Shown here piece after piece: positions 8,250 to 16,160 of a stretch of DNA of 64,000 nucleotides (position 1 is the stretch's first letter; every line of letters starts with the position of its first letter). Source of the DNA: Paenibacillus vietnamensis (GTDB lineage: Bacteria; Bacillota; Bacilli; Paenibacillales; Paenibacillaceae); NCBI RefSeq assembly GCF_020169515.1, contig NZ_JAHMHW010000001.1:806001-870000 (forward strand), written 5' to 3'. The notes under the pieces are model-generated. The model saw only the letters and a program-made list of their open reading frames with translations, ran no database searches and had not been told where the DNA came from. The position numbers and the translations under genes are program-made.

Positions 8250-9093
8250 AAACAATGTAAAGCCTAACTGGTGCCCGGGCTGCGGCGACTTCTCCATTCA
8301 AGCTGCCATCCAGCGCGCAGCAGCGAACGTAGGACTTGAGCCCGAGCAGCTGGCTGTCGTGTCCGGTATCGGCTGCTCCGGCCGCATTTCCGGTTACATT
8401 AACGCATACGGCTTCCACGGCATTCATGGACGCGCGCTGCCTATCGCGCAGGGCGTTAAGCTCGCCAACCGCGAGCTGACCGTAATCGCTTCAGGCGGCG
8501 ACGGCGACGGATTTGCGATCGGGATGGGTCATACCGTTCACGCCATCCGCCGTAATCTTAATCTTACCTATATCGTCATGGATAACCAGATTTACGGCCT
8601 GACGAAAGGTCAGACTTCACCGCGCTCCGCCGAAGGCTTCAAAACTAAATCGACGCCGGAGGGCTCGATCGAGTCAACGCTGTCACCGCTTGAAATCGCG
8701 ATGTCGGCCGGTGCGACCTTCGTCGCCCAGTCGTTCTCCAGCGATTTGAAGCAGCTGACCAGCCTGATCGAGCAGGGTATCAAGCATGAAGGCTTCTCTC
8801 TGATCAACGTGTTCAGCCCATGCGTTACCTTTAACAAAATCAACACGTACGACTGGTTTAAGGAAAATATCGTGAATCTGGAGCAATTCCCGGATTACGA
8901 TCCGACGAACCGCGTAGCGGCTATGAACAAAATCATGGAGACAAACGGCATGCTGACCGGTCTTATTTATCAGAACACGGCACGCAAATCGTATGAGGAT
9001 CTCGTTGCCGGGTTTAAGCAAGAGGGATTGGCGAAGCAGAACGTCAAGATTACGCAAGATGAATTCGACAAGCTTGTTGCCGAATTTAAATAA
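8227..9093 (+). CDS. korB: 2-oxoacid:ferredoxin oxidoreductase, beta subunit
   Basis: The thiamine-diphosphate-binding subunit paired with KorA. The 288-residue protein carries NWCPGCGDF near 16-24, which may contribute to an iron-sulfur cluster. The TPP motif GGDGDGFAIG...VMDNQIYGLTKGQTSPR lies around 86-128. The start ATG 8227 follows AAGGAG inside the end of korA, so the two are translationally coupled. No separate delta (ferredoxin-like) subunit is seen nearby; this two-gene layout is the one found in aerobic bacilli. A terminator follows. Confidence 0.94.
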   Translation: MATFKEFRNNVKPNWCPGCGDFSIQAAIQRAAANVGLEPEQLAVVSGIGCSGRISGYINAYGFHGIHGRALPIAQGVKLANRELTVIASGGDGDGFAIGMGHTVHAIRRNLNLTYIVMDNQIYGLTKGQTSPRSAEGFKTKSTPEGSIESTLSPLEIAMSAGATFVAQSFSSDLKQLTSLIEQGIKHEGFSLINVFSPCVTFNKINTYDWFKENIVNLEQFPDYDPTNRVAAMNKIMETNGMLTGLIYQNTARKSYEDLVAGFKQEGLAKQNVKITQDEFDKLVAEFK

Positions 9094-9107
9094 ATGATAT
9101 AGTAAGA

Positions 9108-9136
9108 GCATATGGCCGGCCGGCCGTATGCTTTTT
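9108..9136 (+). terminator. korAB terminator
   Basis: A 10-pair stem (9108-9117 with 9122-9131, one T-G pair) with a GGCC loop, followed by five Ts. The core GGCCGGCCGGCC is self-complementary. Confidence 0.75.
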
Positions 9137-9179
9137 CATTAATTAGGATCCAGAACGGGCAGGAGTAGGAGTGAACAGA

Positions 9180-9755
9180 ATGATACATAAAGAAGTGCCG
9201 ATCGGCGTATCGGCCAGACATATTCATTTGTCAGAGGAGCATGTTGAGGCTCTATTCGGAGAAGGGTATTCCTTGACGGAAATGAAGCCTCTGTCACAGC
9301 CGGGCCAGTACGCAGCGAATGAAACGGTAGCCGTTATCGGACCGAAGGGGACGTTCGCGAAGGTCAGAATTCTCGGTCCGGCCAGGAAACGCACACAGCT
9401 CGAGGTGTCGCGGACGGATGCTTTTGCACTCGGCGTAAATCCTCCGGTACGCGAATCGGGCGATATTGCCGGATCGGCCGGCATAAAGCTGCAAGGGCCT
9501 GCAGGCGAGATTGTAATTGAGGAAGGGGTTATCGTCGCCGCTCGCCACATCCATTTTCACACAACCGATGCAGAGCGTTACGGCGTAACGGACAAACAAA
9601 AGCTGCGAGTGCGAGTCGGGGGAGAACGCGGAGTCGTGTTTGAGAACGTAGTAGCGAGAGTCCACGGGCAGTATGCGCTGGACATGCATATCGACACCGA
9701 TGAGGCGAACGCGGCCGGCATTAAAAACGGGGATAAAGCGGAGATCATCGACTAA
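9180..9755 (+). CDS. pduL: PduL-type phosphate propanoyl/acetyltransferase
   Basis: PduL enzymes interconvert acyl-CoA and acyl phosphate and are unrelated to the Pta family. The 191-residue protein has both duplicated barrel halves with their metal-binding His motifs: VSARHIHLSEEH near 11-22 and VAARHIHFHTTDA near 118-130. The ending DMHIDTDEANAAGIKNGD is also typical. No microcompartment shell genes are nearby and there is no obvious encapsulation extension, so this is a free cytosolic copy. ATG 9180 has AGGAGTG about 7 nt upstream; GTG 9171 is less likely. It may act on acyl-CoA made by KorAB, which is inference. Confidence 0.88.
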   Translation: MIHKEVPIGVSARHIHLSEEHVEALFGEGYSLTEMKPLSQPGQYAANETVAVIGPKGTFAKVRILGPARKRTQLEVSRTDAFALGVNPPVRESGDIAGSAGIKLQGPAGEIVIEEGVIVAARHIHFHTTDAERYGVTDKQKLRVRVGGERGVVFENVVARVHGQYALDMHIDTDEANAAGIKNGDKAEIID

Positions 9756-9772
9756 GTGGTTCTCAAACAAAC

Positions 9773-9815
9773 AAAGCTGCAAGACGGCCGGATAACCGGA
9801 CGTTTTGCAGCTTTT
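9773..9815. terminator. Bidirectional terminator between pduL and the DHA2 exporter
   Basis: A long hairpin starts with AAAGCTGCAA (9773-9782) and ends with TTGCAGC plus TTTT. The inner CCGG-ataa-CCGG stem is separated by small bulges. A-tract and T-tract flanks allow it to stop both convergent transcripts. Confidence 0.7.
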
Positions 9816-9850
9816 GTTTAATTTTAAGAAAGACAGCCGATAAGGCTTGA

Positions 9851-11338
9851 TTAATGACCCATCATCATGGACATTTCCGGCTTCTCGGCATGACTCGCAT
9901 CCTTCTCCTGTCTCGGCCTACGAAGCAGCAGGGCGACGACGGCGCCGGCGATCGAGATGGATGCAAGGATGAAAAACGTGTCCCCGTAGGCGGAGTAGAC
10001 AACGTTCGGACCCGGAGCAACCGCCCCGTAGTGCTTCATCCGGTCGGCCAGCAAGGTAGACAAGCCGGCAATCGCGAAGGAAGTCATCACCTGCTGAGCC
10101 GCGGCAGTGAGGGAAGTCACCCGGCCGACAAGCTCTCTAGGAGCCGACTGCATAATATGGGTATTGATCGGCATCATCGACAAGCCCATACCCGCACCAA
10201 GCATAGCCAGAGGGAGCATGATCGTCAGCAGCGGGGTATCCGCCGTCAACTGGCTGAGCAAAAAGCCTGCAATCGTAACGATCGTAAGTCCTGCGATGAC
10301 GACCGGCCGGGCGCCGAAGCGGTCGAACAGCTTGCCGCCGATCGGCATGAATACCCCTGCGGCAAGCGCCTGCGGGAGAAGAATCAAGCCCGTATTAAAA
10401 GCGGTATACCCTTTAGCGATTTGCAGAAAAATCGGGATCAGGAATAACGTGCCGAACAAGGCGATTTGAACGATCCACTGCAGTACGATACCGCGCGTGA
10501 AGTCGCTCGATTTGAAGACGCGAAGCTCAAGCAGAGGCTCTTTGCGTCTTAGCTCGACGAAGATAAAAACGATCAGAGCGGCTCCGCCGACGATCATTCC
10601 CGTTAACGCCTCTGCGGAAGTCCATCCGCTGCCCCCGCCGCCTTCTCCGCCTCCGGCAGAGCTGACGCCGTAAGCTAGCATCGCAAAGGCAAGCGGAGCG
10701 AACAGCATGCCCAGGAAGTCCAGAGCCGGCACGCGCTTTCGTTCGATGCTCGGCAGCGTACGGATGCCGACAATGACGGCGATAACACCGATCGGCAGGT
10801 TAATAATGAAAATCCAGTGCCAGGACACATAATCGACGAGCCAGCCCGCAACGACGGGACCAAGCGCAGGCGCGAGCAGCATCGGAATGCCGATCATGCC
10901 CATGACAGCCCCTTGCTTGCCGGGAGGGCTCAGTCTGAAGGTAAAGGCCATTGCGATCGGGGCAACCATGCCGCCGCCGAGACCTTGAATGACACGGAAA
11001 ACGATCAATTGCTCGGCCGTTGTGGCGATAGCGCACAGAGCCGAACCGATCGTAAACATCACGATCGAGAATAAGAAGATTTGTTTCGCGCCGAACCGGT
11101 CGGACATCCAGCCCGCAAGCGGGATAACGGCCGCCTGCGCAAGCGCATATCCGGTAATCGTCCACTGTACGACCGACATCGAGCTTTGAAAATCAGCCAT
11201 TAGGCCGGGCATGGCAACGTTCATCGCGGTTCCGTCCAGGATAACCATGAACATGCCGACGATGATTGAGACGAGCGGGGCAAGGATGCTTCGTATGGAC
11301 GTTTGAGTGCCGGGGGCTTGCTTTGCATCAACTGCCAA
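9851..11338 (-). CDS. DHA2-family multidrug MFS exporter
   Basis: A 495-residue, 14-helix major facilitator of the EmrB/QacA (DHA2) type, a proton-driven drug or metabolite exporter in the cytoplasmic membrane. Family motifs are VILDGTAMNVAMPGL in helix 1, GWMSDRFGAKQIF (motif A) near 77-89, VIQGLGGGMVAP (motif B) near 113-124 and ALGPVVAGWLVD (motif C) near 158-169. It starts at TTG 11338 with AGGAGG 8 nt upstream; the nearby ATG is out of frame and stops at once. It is divergent from a TetR gene, with two palindromes between them, so local repression is likely. Substrate unknown. Confidence 0.92.
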   Translation of the reverse strand: MAVDAKQAPGTQTSIRSILAPLVSIIVGMFMVILDGTAMNVAMPGLMADFQSSMSVVQWTITGYALAQAAVIPLAGWMSDRFGAKQIFLFSIVMFTIGSALCAIATTAEQLIVFRVIQGLGGGMVAPIAMAFTFRLSPPGKQGAVMGMIGIPMLLAPALGPVVAGWLVDYVSWHWIFIINLPIGVIAVIVGIRTLPSIERKRVPALDFLGMLFAPLAFAMLAYGVSSAGGGEGGGGSGWTSAEALTGMIVGGAALIVFIFVELRRKEPLLELRVFKSSDFTRGIVLQWIVQIALFGTLFLIPIFLQIAKGYTAFNTGLILLPQALAAGVFMPIGGKLFDRFGARPVVIAGLTIVTIAGFLLSQLTADTPLLTIMLPLAMLGAGMGLSMMPINTHIMQSAPRELVGRVTSLTAAAQQVMTSFAIAGLSTLLADRMKHYGAVAPGPNVVYSAYGDTFFILASISIAGAVVALLLRRPRQEKDASHAEKPEMSMMMGH

Positions 11339-11354
11339 TTGTCATTCCTCCTAT

Positions 11355-11366
11355 CCGATATATCGG
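11355..11366. promoter_or_regulatory. Candidate TetR operator, exporter side
   Basis: A perfect 12-bp palindrome CCGATATATCGG lies a few bases upstream of the exporter's ribosome site, where its -10 region or start would fall. Confidence 0.5.
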
Positions 11367-11383
11367 TCTTTGCATTAAGATTG

Positions 11384-11413
11384 TTGACCTGCTTAACGCT
11401 GACAGGCTACAAT
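11384..11413 (+). promoter_or_regulatory. Promoter of the TetR gene
   Basis: TTGACC (11384-11389) and TACAAT (11408-11413) are 18 nt apart. The palindrome at 11435-11452 is just downstream of the predicted start, which suits autorepression. Confidence 0.55.
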
Positions 11414-11434
11414 GAAAAGATGACCGCTTCTAGT

Positions 11435-11452
11435 TGCGGACAATTGTCCGCA
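11435..11452. promoter_or_regulatory. Candidate TetR operator, regulator side
   Basis: A perfect 18-bp palindrome TGCGGACAATTGTCCGCA in the leader of the TetR gene. Size and perfect symmetry fit a TetR dimer site. The sequence differs from the other palindrome at 11355-11366. Confidence 0.6.
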
Positions 11453-11527
11453 TTATTGAATCATAAAGAGGTACGGCTTAATTGTCAATTGTTTATTTTG
11501 TATGGGCGACAGAAGGAGAGAACGGCG

Positions 11528-12130
11528 ATGACTACACCAGAAGGCAGCAGAACGAAACAAGAACTTAGCAAAGAAATTTTGCGGACAGCAAATGACTTGT
11601 TTACGGAGCACGGGGTAGAATCGGTCAGCATGCACCAAATCGCCAAATCGCTCGGCATCGGACAAGGAACCTTATATCGGCGCTATGCGAACAAAGGCGA
11701 TTTGTGCATGGACGTGATGAGGGAAAACTTCGACCGTTTCTTGAGCGGGATCGGACTTTTTTTGGAGCAGCATGCGGAGTTGCCCGTTCAGGAGCGATTA
11801 TGCGGCGTCATGCGCCGAATCATTGATTTTATCGATCAGAAATCGAAATGGCTTGGCGTCGTGCATGCCCATACGAAGCTGGAGGACGATAAAAACGATT
11901 TTTTCCAGTCGCCTCCTTATTTGTATCTGCATAGCGCGCTGAGCGGTTTAATCCGGGAAGGCACGGAGCAAGGCGTAATGCTTCCGGTCGATCCCGTTTA
12001 TACGGCACATGCTTTTATTTCGGCTCATTCTCCGCATGCATACCTGCATCTGCGCTTCGGGTTAGGGTATTCATGCGAGGAGATCCAGGACCGTTTTTGC
12101 GCTGCTTTTATTGACCCTCTGTTTCGTTAA
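11528..12130 (+). CDS. TetR-family transcriptional regulator
   Basis: A 200-residue TetR repressor. The N-terminal helix-turn-helix covers about 12-57 (LRTANDLFTEHGVESVSMHQIAKSL, GTLYRRYANKGDL). The C-terminal part is a divergent ligand-binding helical domain. The start ATG 11528 follows AGAAGGAGAG; the frame remains open upstream to 11303, but that extension crosses the promoter and is not real. It is divergent from the DHA2 exporter and presumably represses it and itself. The miaB promoter begins inside its 3' end. Confidence 0.92.
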   Translation: MTTPEGSRTKQELSKEILRTANDLFTEHGVESVSMHQIAKSLGIGQGTLYRRYANKGDLCMDVMRENFDRFLSGIGLFLEQHAELPVQERLCGVMRRIIDFIDQKSKWLGVVHAHTKLEDDKNDFFQSPPYLYLHSALSGLIREGTEQGVMLPVDPVYTAHAFISAHSPHAYLHLRFGLGYSCEEIQDRFCAAFIDPLFR

Positions 12131-12140
12131 CTGCTATAAT
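12111..12140 (+). promoter_or_regulatory. miaB promoter
   Basis: TTGACC (12111-12116) lies inside the 3' end of the tetR gene. A perfect TATAAT (12135-12140) follows after 18 nt. Confidence 0.6.
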
Positions 12141-12191
12141 ATTGAATTGGGCTGTAACAACTATTTGTACCTATAAGGAAGTGAATAGGCA

Positions 12192-13784
12192 TTGACGAAT
12201 GACAGGGACCGTACAGCGACGGACAAAAAGCCCGAACAAAATAAGGATTACTCAAAATATTTTGATTTTAGCGACGCGAAGGTGCTGGATCAAGATGAGC
12301 ATTCCACGACCTACCGCATAAAGGGAAGGGTCGTCCAAATAAATTCCGCTCCCAGCCATAAAGAGGAGAAGAAACGCGGCAAAGAGGATATCGAGGTGCA
12401 TTACGATTTCTCGATTCCTTACGAGCTGCGCACGATGGGGGCGGGCAAGCATTACCTTATCCAAACCTACGGCTGCCAGATGAACGAGCACGATACCGAA
12501 GTGATGAGAGGCATGTTCGAGCAAATGGGATATACGTCCACCGAGGACCGCAATCTCGCGGACGTCATTTTGCTTAATACATGCGCCATCCGGGAAAATG
12601 CCGAGGATAAAGTGTTCGGCGAGCTTGGACATCTGAAGACGCTGAAGACCGAGAAGCCGGATTTGCTGCTCGGCGTCTGCGGCTGCATGTCGCAGGAGGA
12701 ATCGGTTGTCGGCCGGATTTTGCAGAAGCATTCGTTTGTCGACATGATCTTTGGGACGCATAACATTCACAGGCTGCCGTATTTGCTGCAAAACGCTTAC
12801 TTCAGCAAAGAACTGGTAGTCGAGGTATGGTCCAAGGAAGGCGACATTATCGAGAACCTGCCGAAGAAGCGCGAAGGCATGCGTGCCTGGGTTAACATCA
12901 TGTACGGCTGCGATAAATTTTGCACGTACTGCATCGTTCCTTACACAAGAGGCAAGGAGCGCAGCCGCCGTCCGGAGGACGTCATCGCCGAGGTGAGGGA
13001 GCTTGCCCGCCAAGGCTTTAAAGAGATTACGCTGCTGGGCCAGAACGTAAACGCATATGGCAAGGATTTCGATGATATCGAATACCGGTTCGGCGATCTG
13101 ATGAAGGATATGTCCAAAATCGATATTCCCCGCATCCGGTTCATGACGAGCCATCCGCGCGATTTCGACGATCATCTGATCGAAGTGCTGGCGACGCGCG
13201 GCAATCTGGTCGAGCATATCCACTTGCCGGTTCAGTCGGGCAGCACGGAAATATTAAAGCGGATGAGCCGCAAATATACGCGTGAAGCTTTCCTGGAGCT
13301 CGTTGCCAAAATTAAAAAAGCGATTCCGGGTGCCATGCTGACGACCGATATCATTGTCGGCTTTCCGGGCGAAACCGACGAGCAATTCGAGGAGACGATG
13401 TCGCTCGTAGAGGAAGTAGGCTTCGATTCGGCATACACATTCCTGTATTCGCCGCGCGAGGGAACGCCTGCCGCAGGGATGGAAGACAACGTGCCGCTGG
13501 AAGTGAAGAAAGCACGTCTTCAAAGGCTGAATGCCCTTCTGGCTGCGATCGCCAGAGAAAAGAACGAACAGCTGCGCGGCCAGATCGTAGAAGTTTTGGT
13601 CGAGGGCGAAAGTAAAAATAACGCTAGCATCCTTTCCGGCCGCACCCGCACGAATAAACTGGTGCATCTGGAAGGACCAAGCGATTGGATCGGCCAATTT
13701 ATTCAAGCCAAGGTTACGGATGCGCAAACCTGGTACATTAAGGCCGAAGCGATCGAGCAAAGCGCACAAGAAGCCGTTAGCTAA
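12192..13784 (+). CDS. miaB: tRNA-2-methylthio-N6-dimethylallyladenosine synthase
   Basis: MiaB is a radical SAM methylthiotransferase that converts i6A37 to ms2i6A37 in tRNAs reading UNN codons. The 530-residue protein has a roughly 90-residue N-terminal extension like other bacilli. The MTTase domain carries three cluster cysteines ([23 protein letters not shown]). The radical SAM motif is [16 protein letters not shown] (CxxxCxxC, near 238-253), and a C-terminal TRAM domain follows ([17 protein letters not shown]). The start is TTG 12192 with AAGGAAGTGA upstream. ricA follows after 23 nt, as in B. subtilis. Confidence 0.96.
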   Translation: MTNDRDRTATDKKPEQNKDYSKYFDFSDAKVLDQDEHSTTYRIKGRVVQINSAPSHKEEKKRGKEDIEVHYDFSIPYELRTMGAGKHYLIQTYGCQMNEHDTEVMRGMFEQMGYTSTEDRNLADVILLNTCAIRENAEDKVFGELGHLKTLKTEKPDLLLGVCGCMSQEESVVGRILQKHSFVDMIFGTHNIHRLPYLLQNAYFSKELVVEVWSKEGDIIENLPKKREGMRAWVNIMYGCDKFCTYCIVPYTRGKERSRRPEDVIAEVRELARQGFKEITLLGQNVNAYGKDFDDIEYRFGDLMKDMSKIDIPRIRFMTSHPRDFDDHLIEVLATRGNLVEHIHLPVQSGSTEILKRMSRKYTREAFLELVAKIKKAIPGAMLTTDIIVGFPGETDEQFEETMSLVEEVGFDSAYTFLYSPREGTPAAGMEDNVPLEVKKARLQRLNALLAAIAREKNEQLRGQIVEVLVEGESKNNASILSGRTRTNKLVHLEGPSDWIGQFIQAKVTDAQTWYIKAEAIEQSAQEAVS

Positions 13785-13807
13785 CGGTATAACAGGAGAG
13801 ATGACGA

Positions 13808-14314
13808 ATGGCGGAGCAACAAGCGACAGCAAAACAATCGGAGCAGCAGGAACACAGCTGCGGACATGATCACGAGCACGGAGGCGGCTGCTCGATTCCG
13901 AGCTTTAATACGCGCGATCTGATTGTGAAGGAAGACGTTCAGAAAAAAGCAAAAGAGCTGGCGGACCTGATCTATTCGTCGGAGGAGGTTCAGCATTACC
14001 GCCGCGCCGAGAAGCAAATTAACACCAATGAGCGGGTGCAGCAGCTGATCGCCCAAATCAAGAAAAAGCAGAAGGAAGTTGTCGCTTTCGAGACGACGTT
14101 CAAAAATCCGGATATGGTTAAGAAGATTGAAGGCGAAATGGAGGCTCTGCAGGATGAGCTCGACGGCATCCCGATCGTGTCGGAATTCCAGCAAAGCCAG
14201 TCCGACATTAACTATTTGCTACAGCTGGTCATCTCGATCGTTCGGGAAACCGTTGCGGATAAGATAAATGTAGAGAACGCATCCTCTCCTGACTCCGAGG
14301 ATTGCATGGAGTAG
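13808..14314 (+). CDS. ricA: RicA (YmcA) subunit of the Ric complex, with Cys/His-rich N-terminus
   Basis: A YlbF/YmcA-family helical protein of 168 residues. In B. subtilis RicA, RicF and RicT form an iron-sulfur-containing complex that binds RNase Y and promotes mRNA maturation, competence, sporulation and biofilm formation. The core from about residue 33 (FNTRDLIVKEDVQKKAKELADLI through SEFQQSQSDINYLLQLV) fits the family. About 30 extra N-terminal residues include HSCGHDHEHGGGC, and another Cys lies near the C-terminus (SEDCME). Start ATG 13808 follows AGGAGAG. The miaB-ricA pairing is conserved. The extension could be metal binding, which is inference. Confidence 0.88.
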   Translation: MAEQQATAKQSEQQEHSCGHDHEHGGGCSIPSFNTRDLIVKEDVQKKAKELADLIYSSEEVQHYRRAEKQINTNERVQQLIAQIKKKQKEVVAFETTFKNPDMVKKIEGEMEALQDELDGIPIVSEFQQSQSDINYLLQLVISIVRETVADKINVENASSPDSEDCME

Positions 14315-14324
14315 AGATATGAAT

Positions 14325-14375
14325 AAAGCCATGTTCGGGATTGACTTACCGCAATCCGCCGAACATGGCTTTCTT
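14325..14375 (+). terminator. miaB-ricA terminator
   Basis: AAAAGCCATGTTCGG (from 14325) pairs with CCGAACATGGCTTT (14359-14372), with a further inner stem GGATTG/CAATCC. A TTCTTT tail follows. Confidence 0.7.
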
Positions 14376-14434
14376 TATCGCGTTCGCTTCTTATATCGGG
14401 ACAAGAAGAAAGCTTCCGCCGAAGCAGCTCTCGC

Positions 14435-15046
14435 TTAATCGTTAAAGGAGTAATTTCCGGTTTTTGACTTCGCCGTTGACGAACGAATGTAGGCGATGTA
14501 GGGGGTTAAGGATACGGCTAAGATGGCGCCTGCAAGCGATTTGAGGGCATCGCCGGGGAGGAAAGGAAAGAACCCGACGCCCAGAGCCTTGCCAAGCGGC
14601 AGCCCCGTAATATGCATCAGCCACGGAATGCCGGGCACATATGCGAACAACGAGCTGAAGAGCTCGAAAATGACAAAAAAGACAATCAGTGAGACGGCTT
14701 TGTTTTTGCTGCTGTTCGTGCGCAGGTAAGCGCCGGCCGCCATGCTGACGAGTAAAGCGCAGAACGGAAAAGCAAAAATGAAGCCGCCGGTTGCTCCGGT
14801 CAAATGGGCGATGCCGCCTTGTCCGCTGAATAACGGAAGGCCGAAGGCGGCGAGCACAATGACTGCGGCAATGCTGAGAAAGGCGTTGCGCGGCGTAAGA
14901 AACAATCCGGCAAGGATGACTCCAAGCGTCTGCAGCGTAATCGGGACCATGGAGCCACCGAGCTTAAGCGTCAGCGAGCTCATCACGATGAACAGGGCCG
15001 CGAACAGCGCGATAAAAACAAGGGATCTGATATTGTTGGTTGGCAT
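14435..15046 (-). CDS. bioY: Biotin transporter substrate-binding component BioY
   Basis: BioY is the S component of the biotin ECF transporter and binds biotin in the membrane. The 203-residue protein is strongly hydrophobic with six likely helices. It shows the BioY segments GGSMVPITLQTLGVILAGLFLTPRNA (about 30-55) and FPFLPGDALKSLAGAI (about 162-177). It is transcribed divergently from an ECF ATPase gene and an ATPase-EcfT fusion. A BirA-type operator sits in the shared promoter region, so both arms should be shut off when biotin is plentiful. The long 3' tail after the last helix (RSSTAKSKTGNYSFND) is polar. Confidence 0.93.
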   Translation of the reverse strand: MPTNNIRSLVFIALFAALFIVMSSLTLKLGGSMVPITLQTLGVILAGLFLTPRNAFLSIAAVIVLAAFGLPLFSGQGGIAHLTGATGGFIFAFPFCALLVSMAAGAYLRTNSSKNKAVSLIVFFVIFELFSSLFAYVPGIPWLMHITGLPLGKALGVGFFPFLPGDALKSLAGAILAVSLTPYIAYIRSSTAKSKTGNYSFND

Positions 15047-15072
15047 GATGACAAACGACTCCTTTTATTCAG

Positions 15073-15101
15073 TTGCGAAAATTATGTTAACCTATTATAT
15101 T
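15073..15101 (+). promoter_or_regulatory. Candidate promoter of the ECF ATPase operon
   Basis: TTGCGA (15073-15078) and TATATT (15096-15101) are 17 nt apart. A -10-like TATAAT for bioY lies on the other strand at 15094-15099. Both -10 regions fall between the half-sites of the BirA operator. Confidence 0.45.
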
Positions 15102-15115
15102 GTTTAGAAGTTAAC
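15086..15115. promoter_or_regulatory. BirA operator (biotin box)
   Basis: Two GTTAAC half-sites (15086-15091 and 15110-15115) lie in inverted TTGTTAACC-like contexts. With 9-nt half-sites the spacer is 16 nt, the arrangement of firmicute BirA boxes. The -10 elements of both divergent promoters lie inside it. Confidence 0.8.
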
Positions 15116-15170
15116 AAATCGAATTGTAGCATAGCCGCCGGCTTTGGGGAAGAGGCAGGGTGAACATTTA

Positions 15171-16160
15171 TTGGAACAGATCTATCAGGTTGAGCTGAAA
15201 AAGGTGTCGGTAACGCCGCCGGCGCTGCATCATGACGGAGAAACGGTTACGATCTTAAAGGATGTAAGCTTCTCTATATATGAAGGAGAATGGGTGACGC
15301 TGCTCGGGCGTAACGGCAGCGGCAAAAGCACGCTTGCGAAAGCGGTGGCAGGCTGCCGCATCCCGGGGGCGACAGGCAGCAGGAGCAGCCGTCTGCAGGA
15401 GGCAGCGGAAGGCAAGCCGCTTCCGATCGTGCTGCAGCATCCGGAGGCTTCATTGCTCGGCGCGACTCCGTGGGAGGATGTCGTGCTGCTGCTGGAGCAA
15501 AACGGGCTGCAGGCAGAAACGATTGCGGAGGAAGCCGAACGCGCGCTGAGCAGAGCCGGTCTGGGAGAGCGGCTTTGGCAGCCGATTGAAACGTTATCCG
15601 GCGGGCAGAAGCAGCTCGTCGCGATTGCGGGCTGCCTGGCGATGCGCTCGCCGCTGCTCGTCCTCGACGAGGTGACGGCGATGCTTGAGACTGAGGCGGC
15701 AGCCGGTGTCCTGGAGCAGGTCAGGCAGCTCCATCGGACCGGGGTGACGGTGCTGTGGATTACGCAGAAGCTGGACGAGATTGAGCAGGGAGACCGTGTT
15801 GCAGCGATGAGCGGCGGCCGGCTTGTGTTCGACGGGACGGCTGAGCAGTGGTTCGATAGAGCCGGCGCGGCTGAGAATATGAGGAAGAACTGGATAGGGG
15901 AGCGGGAAGCAGCAGGCTGCGGCGGAGCCGAGAAGGCCGATGTCGGCTCAAGAGCCGGGCTGCGATTCGAACCAGGTAAACAAGGAATAAGCTGCAGCGG
16001 CAGCGAAGACGGCAAACTCAGCATGTGCGAGCGGCTAGGGTTTGCTGCGCCTTACGCGGTTCAAGTTGCCTGGGAGCTGGAACGGCTTGGCGTAAAGCTG
16101 AGGCCGCTGCCGTTCACCGCTGAAATGCTGGCTGAGGCGGTGAAGCGTTATGGCGGGTAA
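15171..16160 (+). CDS. ecfA: ECF transporter ATPase (EcfA1-like, biotin)
   Basis: One of the two ATPases that energise an ECF vitamin transporter. The 329-residue protein has Walker A GRNGSGKST at 46-54, a Q-loop QHPEASLLG, signature LSGGQKQ, Walker B LLVLDEVT and an H-loop position reading WITQK, where the usual His is Gln. The C-terminal extension ends PYAVQVAWELERLGVKLRPLPFTAEML, typical of EcfA1. A low-complexity Gly/Ala/Arg insert lies around 240-275. Start TTG 15171 has CAGGGTGA about 8 nt upstream; TTG 15144 is an alternative. It overlaps the next gene by 11 nt. The BirA box upstream suggests biotin uptake. Confidence 0.88.
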   Translation: MEQIYQVELKKVSVTPPALHHDGETVTILKDVSFSIYEGEWVTLLGRNGSGKSTLAKAVAGCRIPGATGSRSSRLQEAAEGKPLPIVLQHPEASLLGATPWEDVVLLLEQNGLQAETIAEEAERALSRAGLGERLWQPIETLSGGQKQLVAIAGCLAMRSPLLVLDEVTAMLETEAAAGVLEQVRQLHRTGVTVLWITQKLDEIEQGDRVAAMSGGRLVFDGTAEQWFDRAGAAENMRKNWIGEREAAGCGGAEKADVGSRAGLRFEPGKQGISCSGSEDGKLSMCERLGFAAPYAVQVAWELERLGVKLRPLPFTAEMLAEAVKRYGG

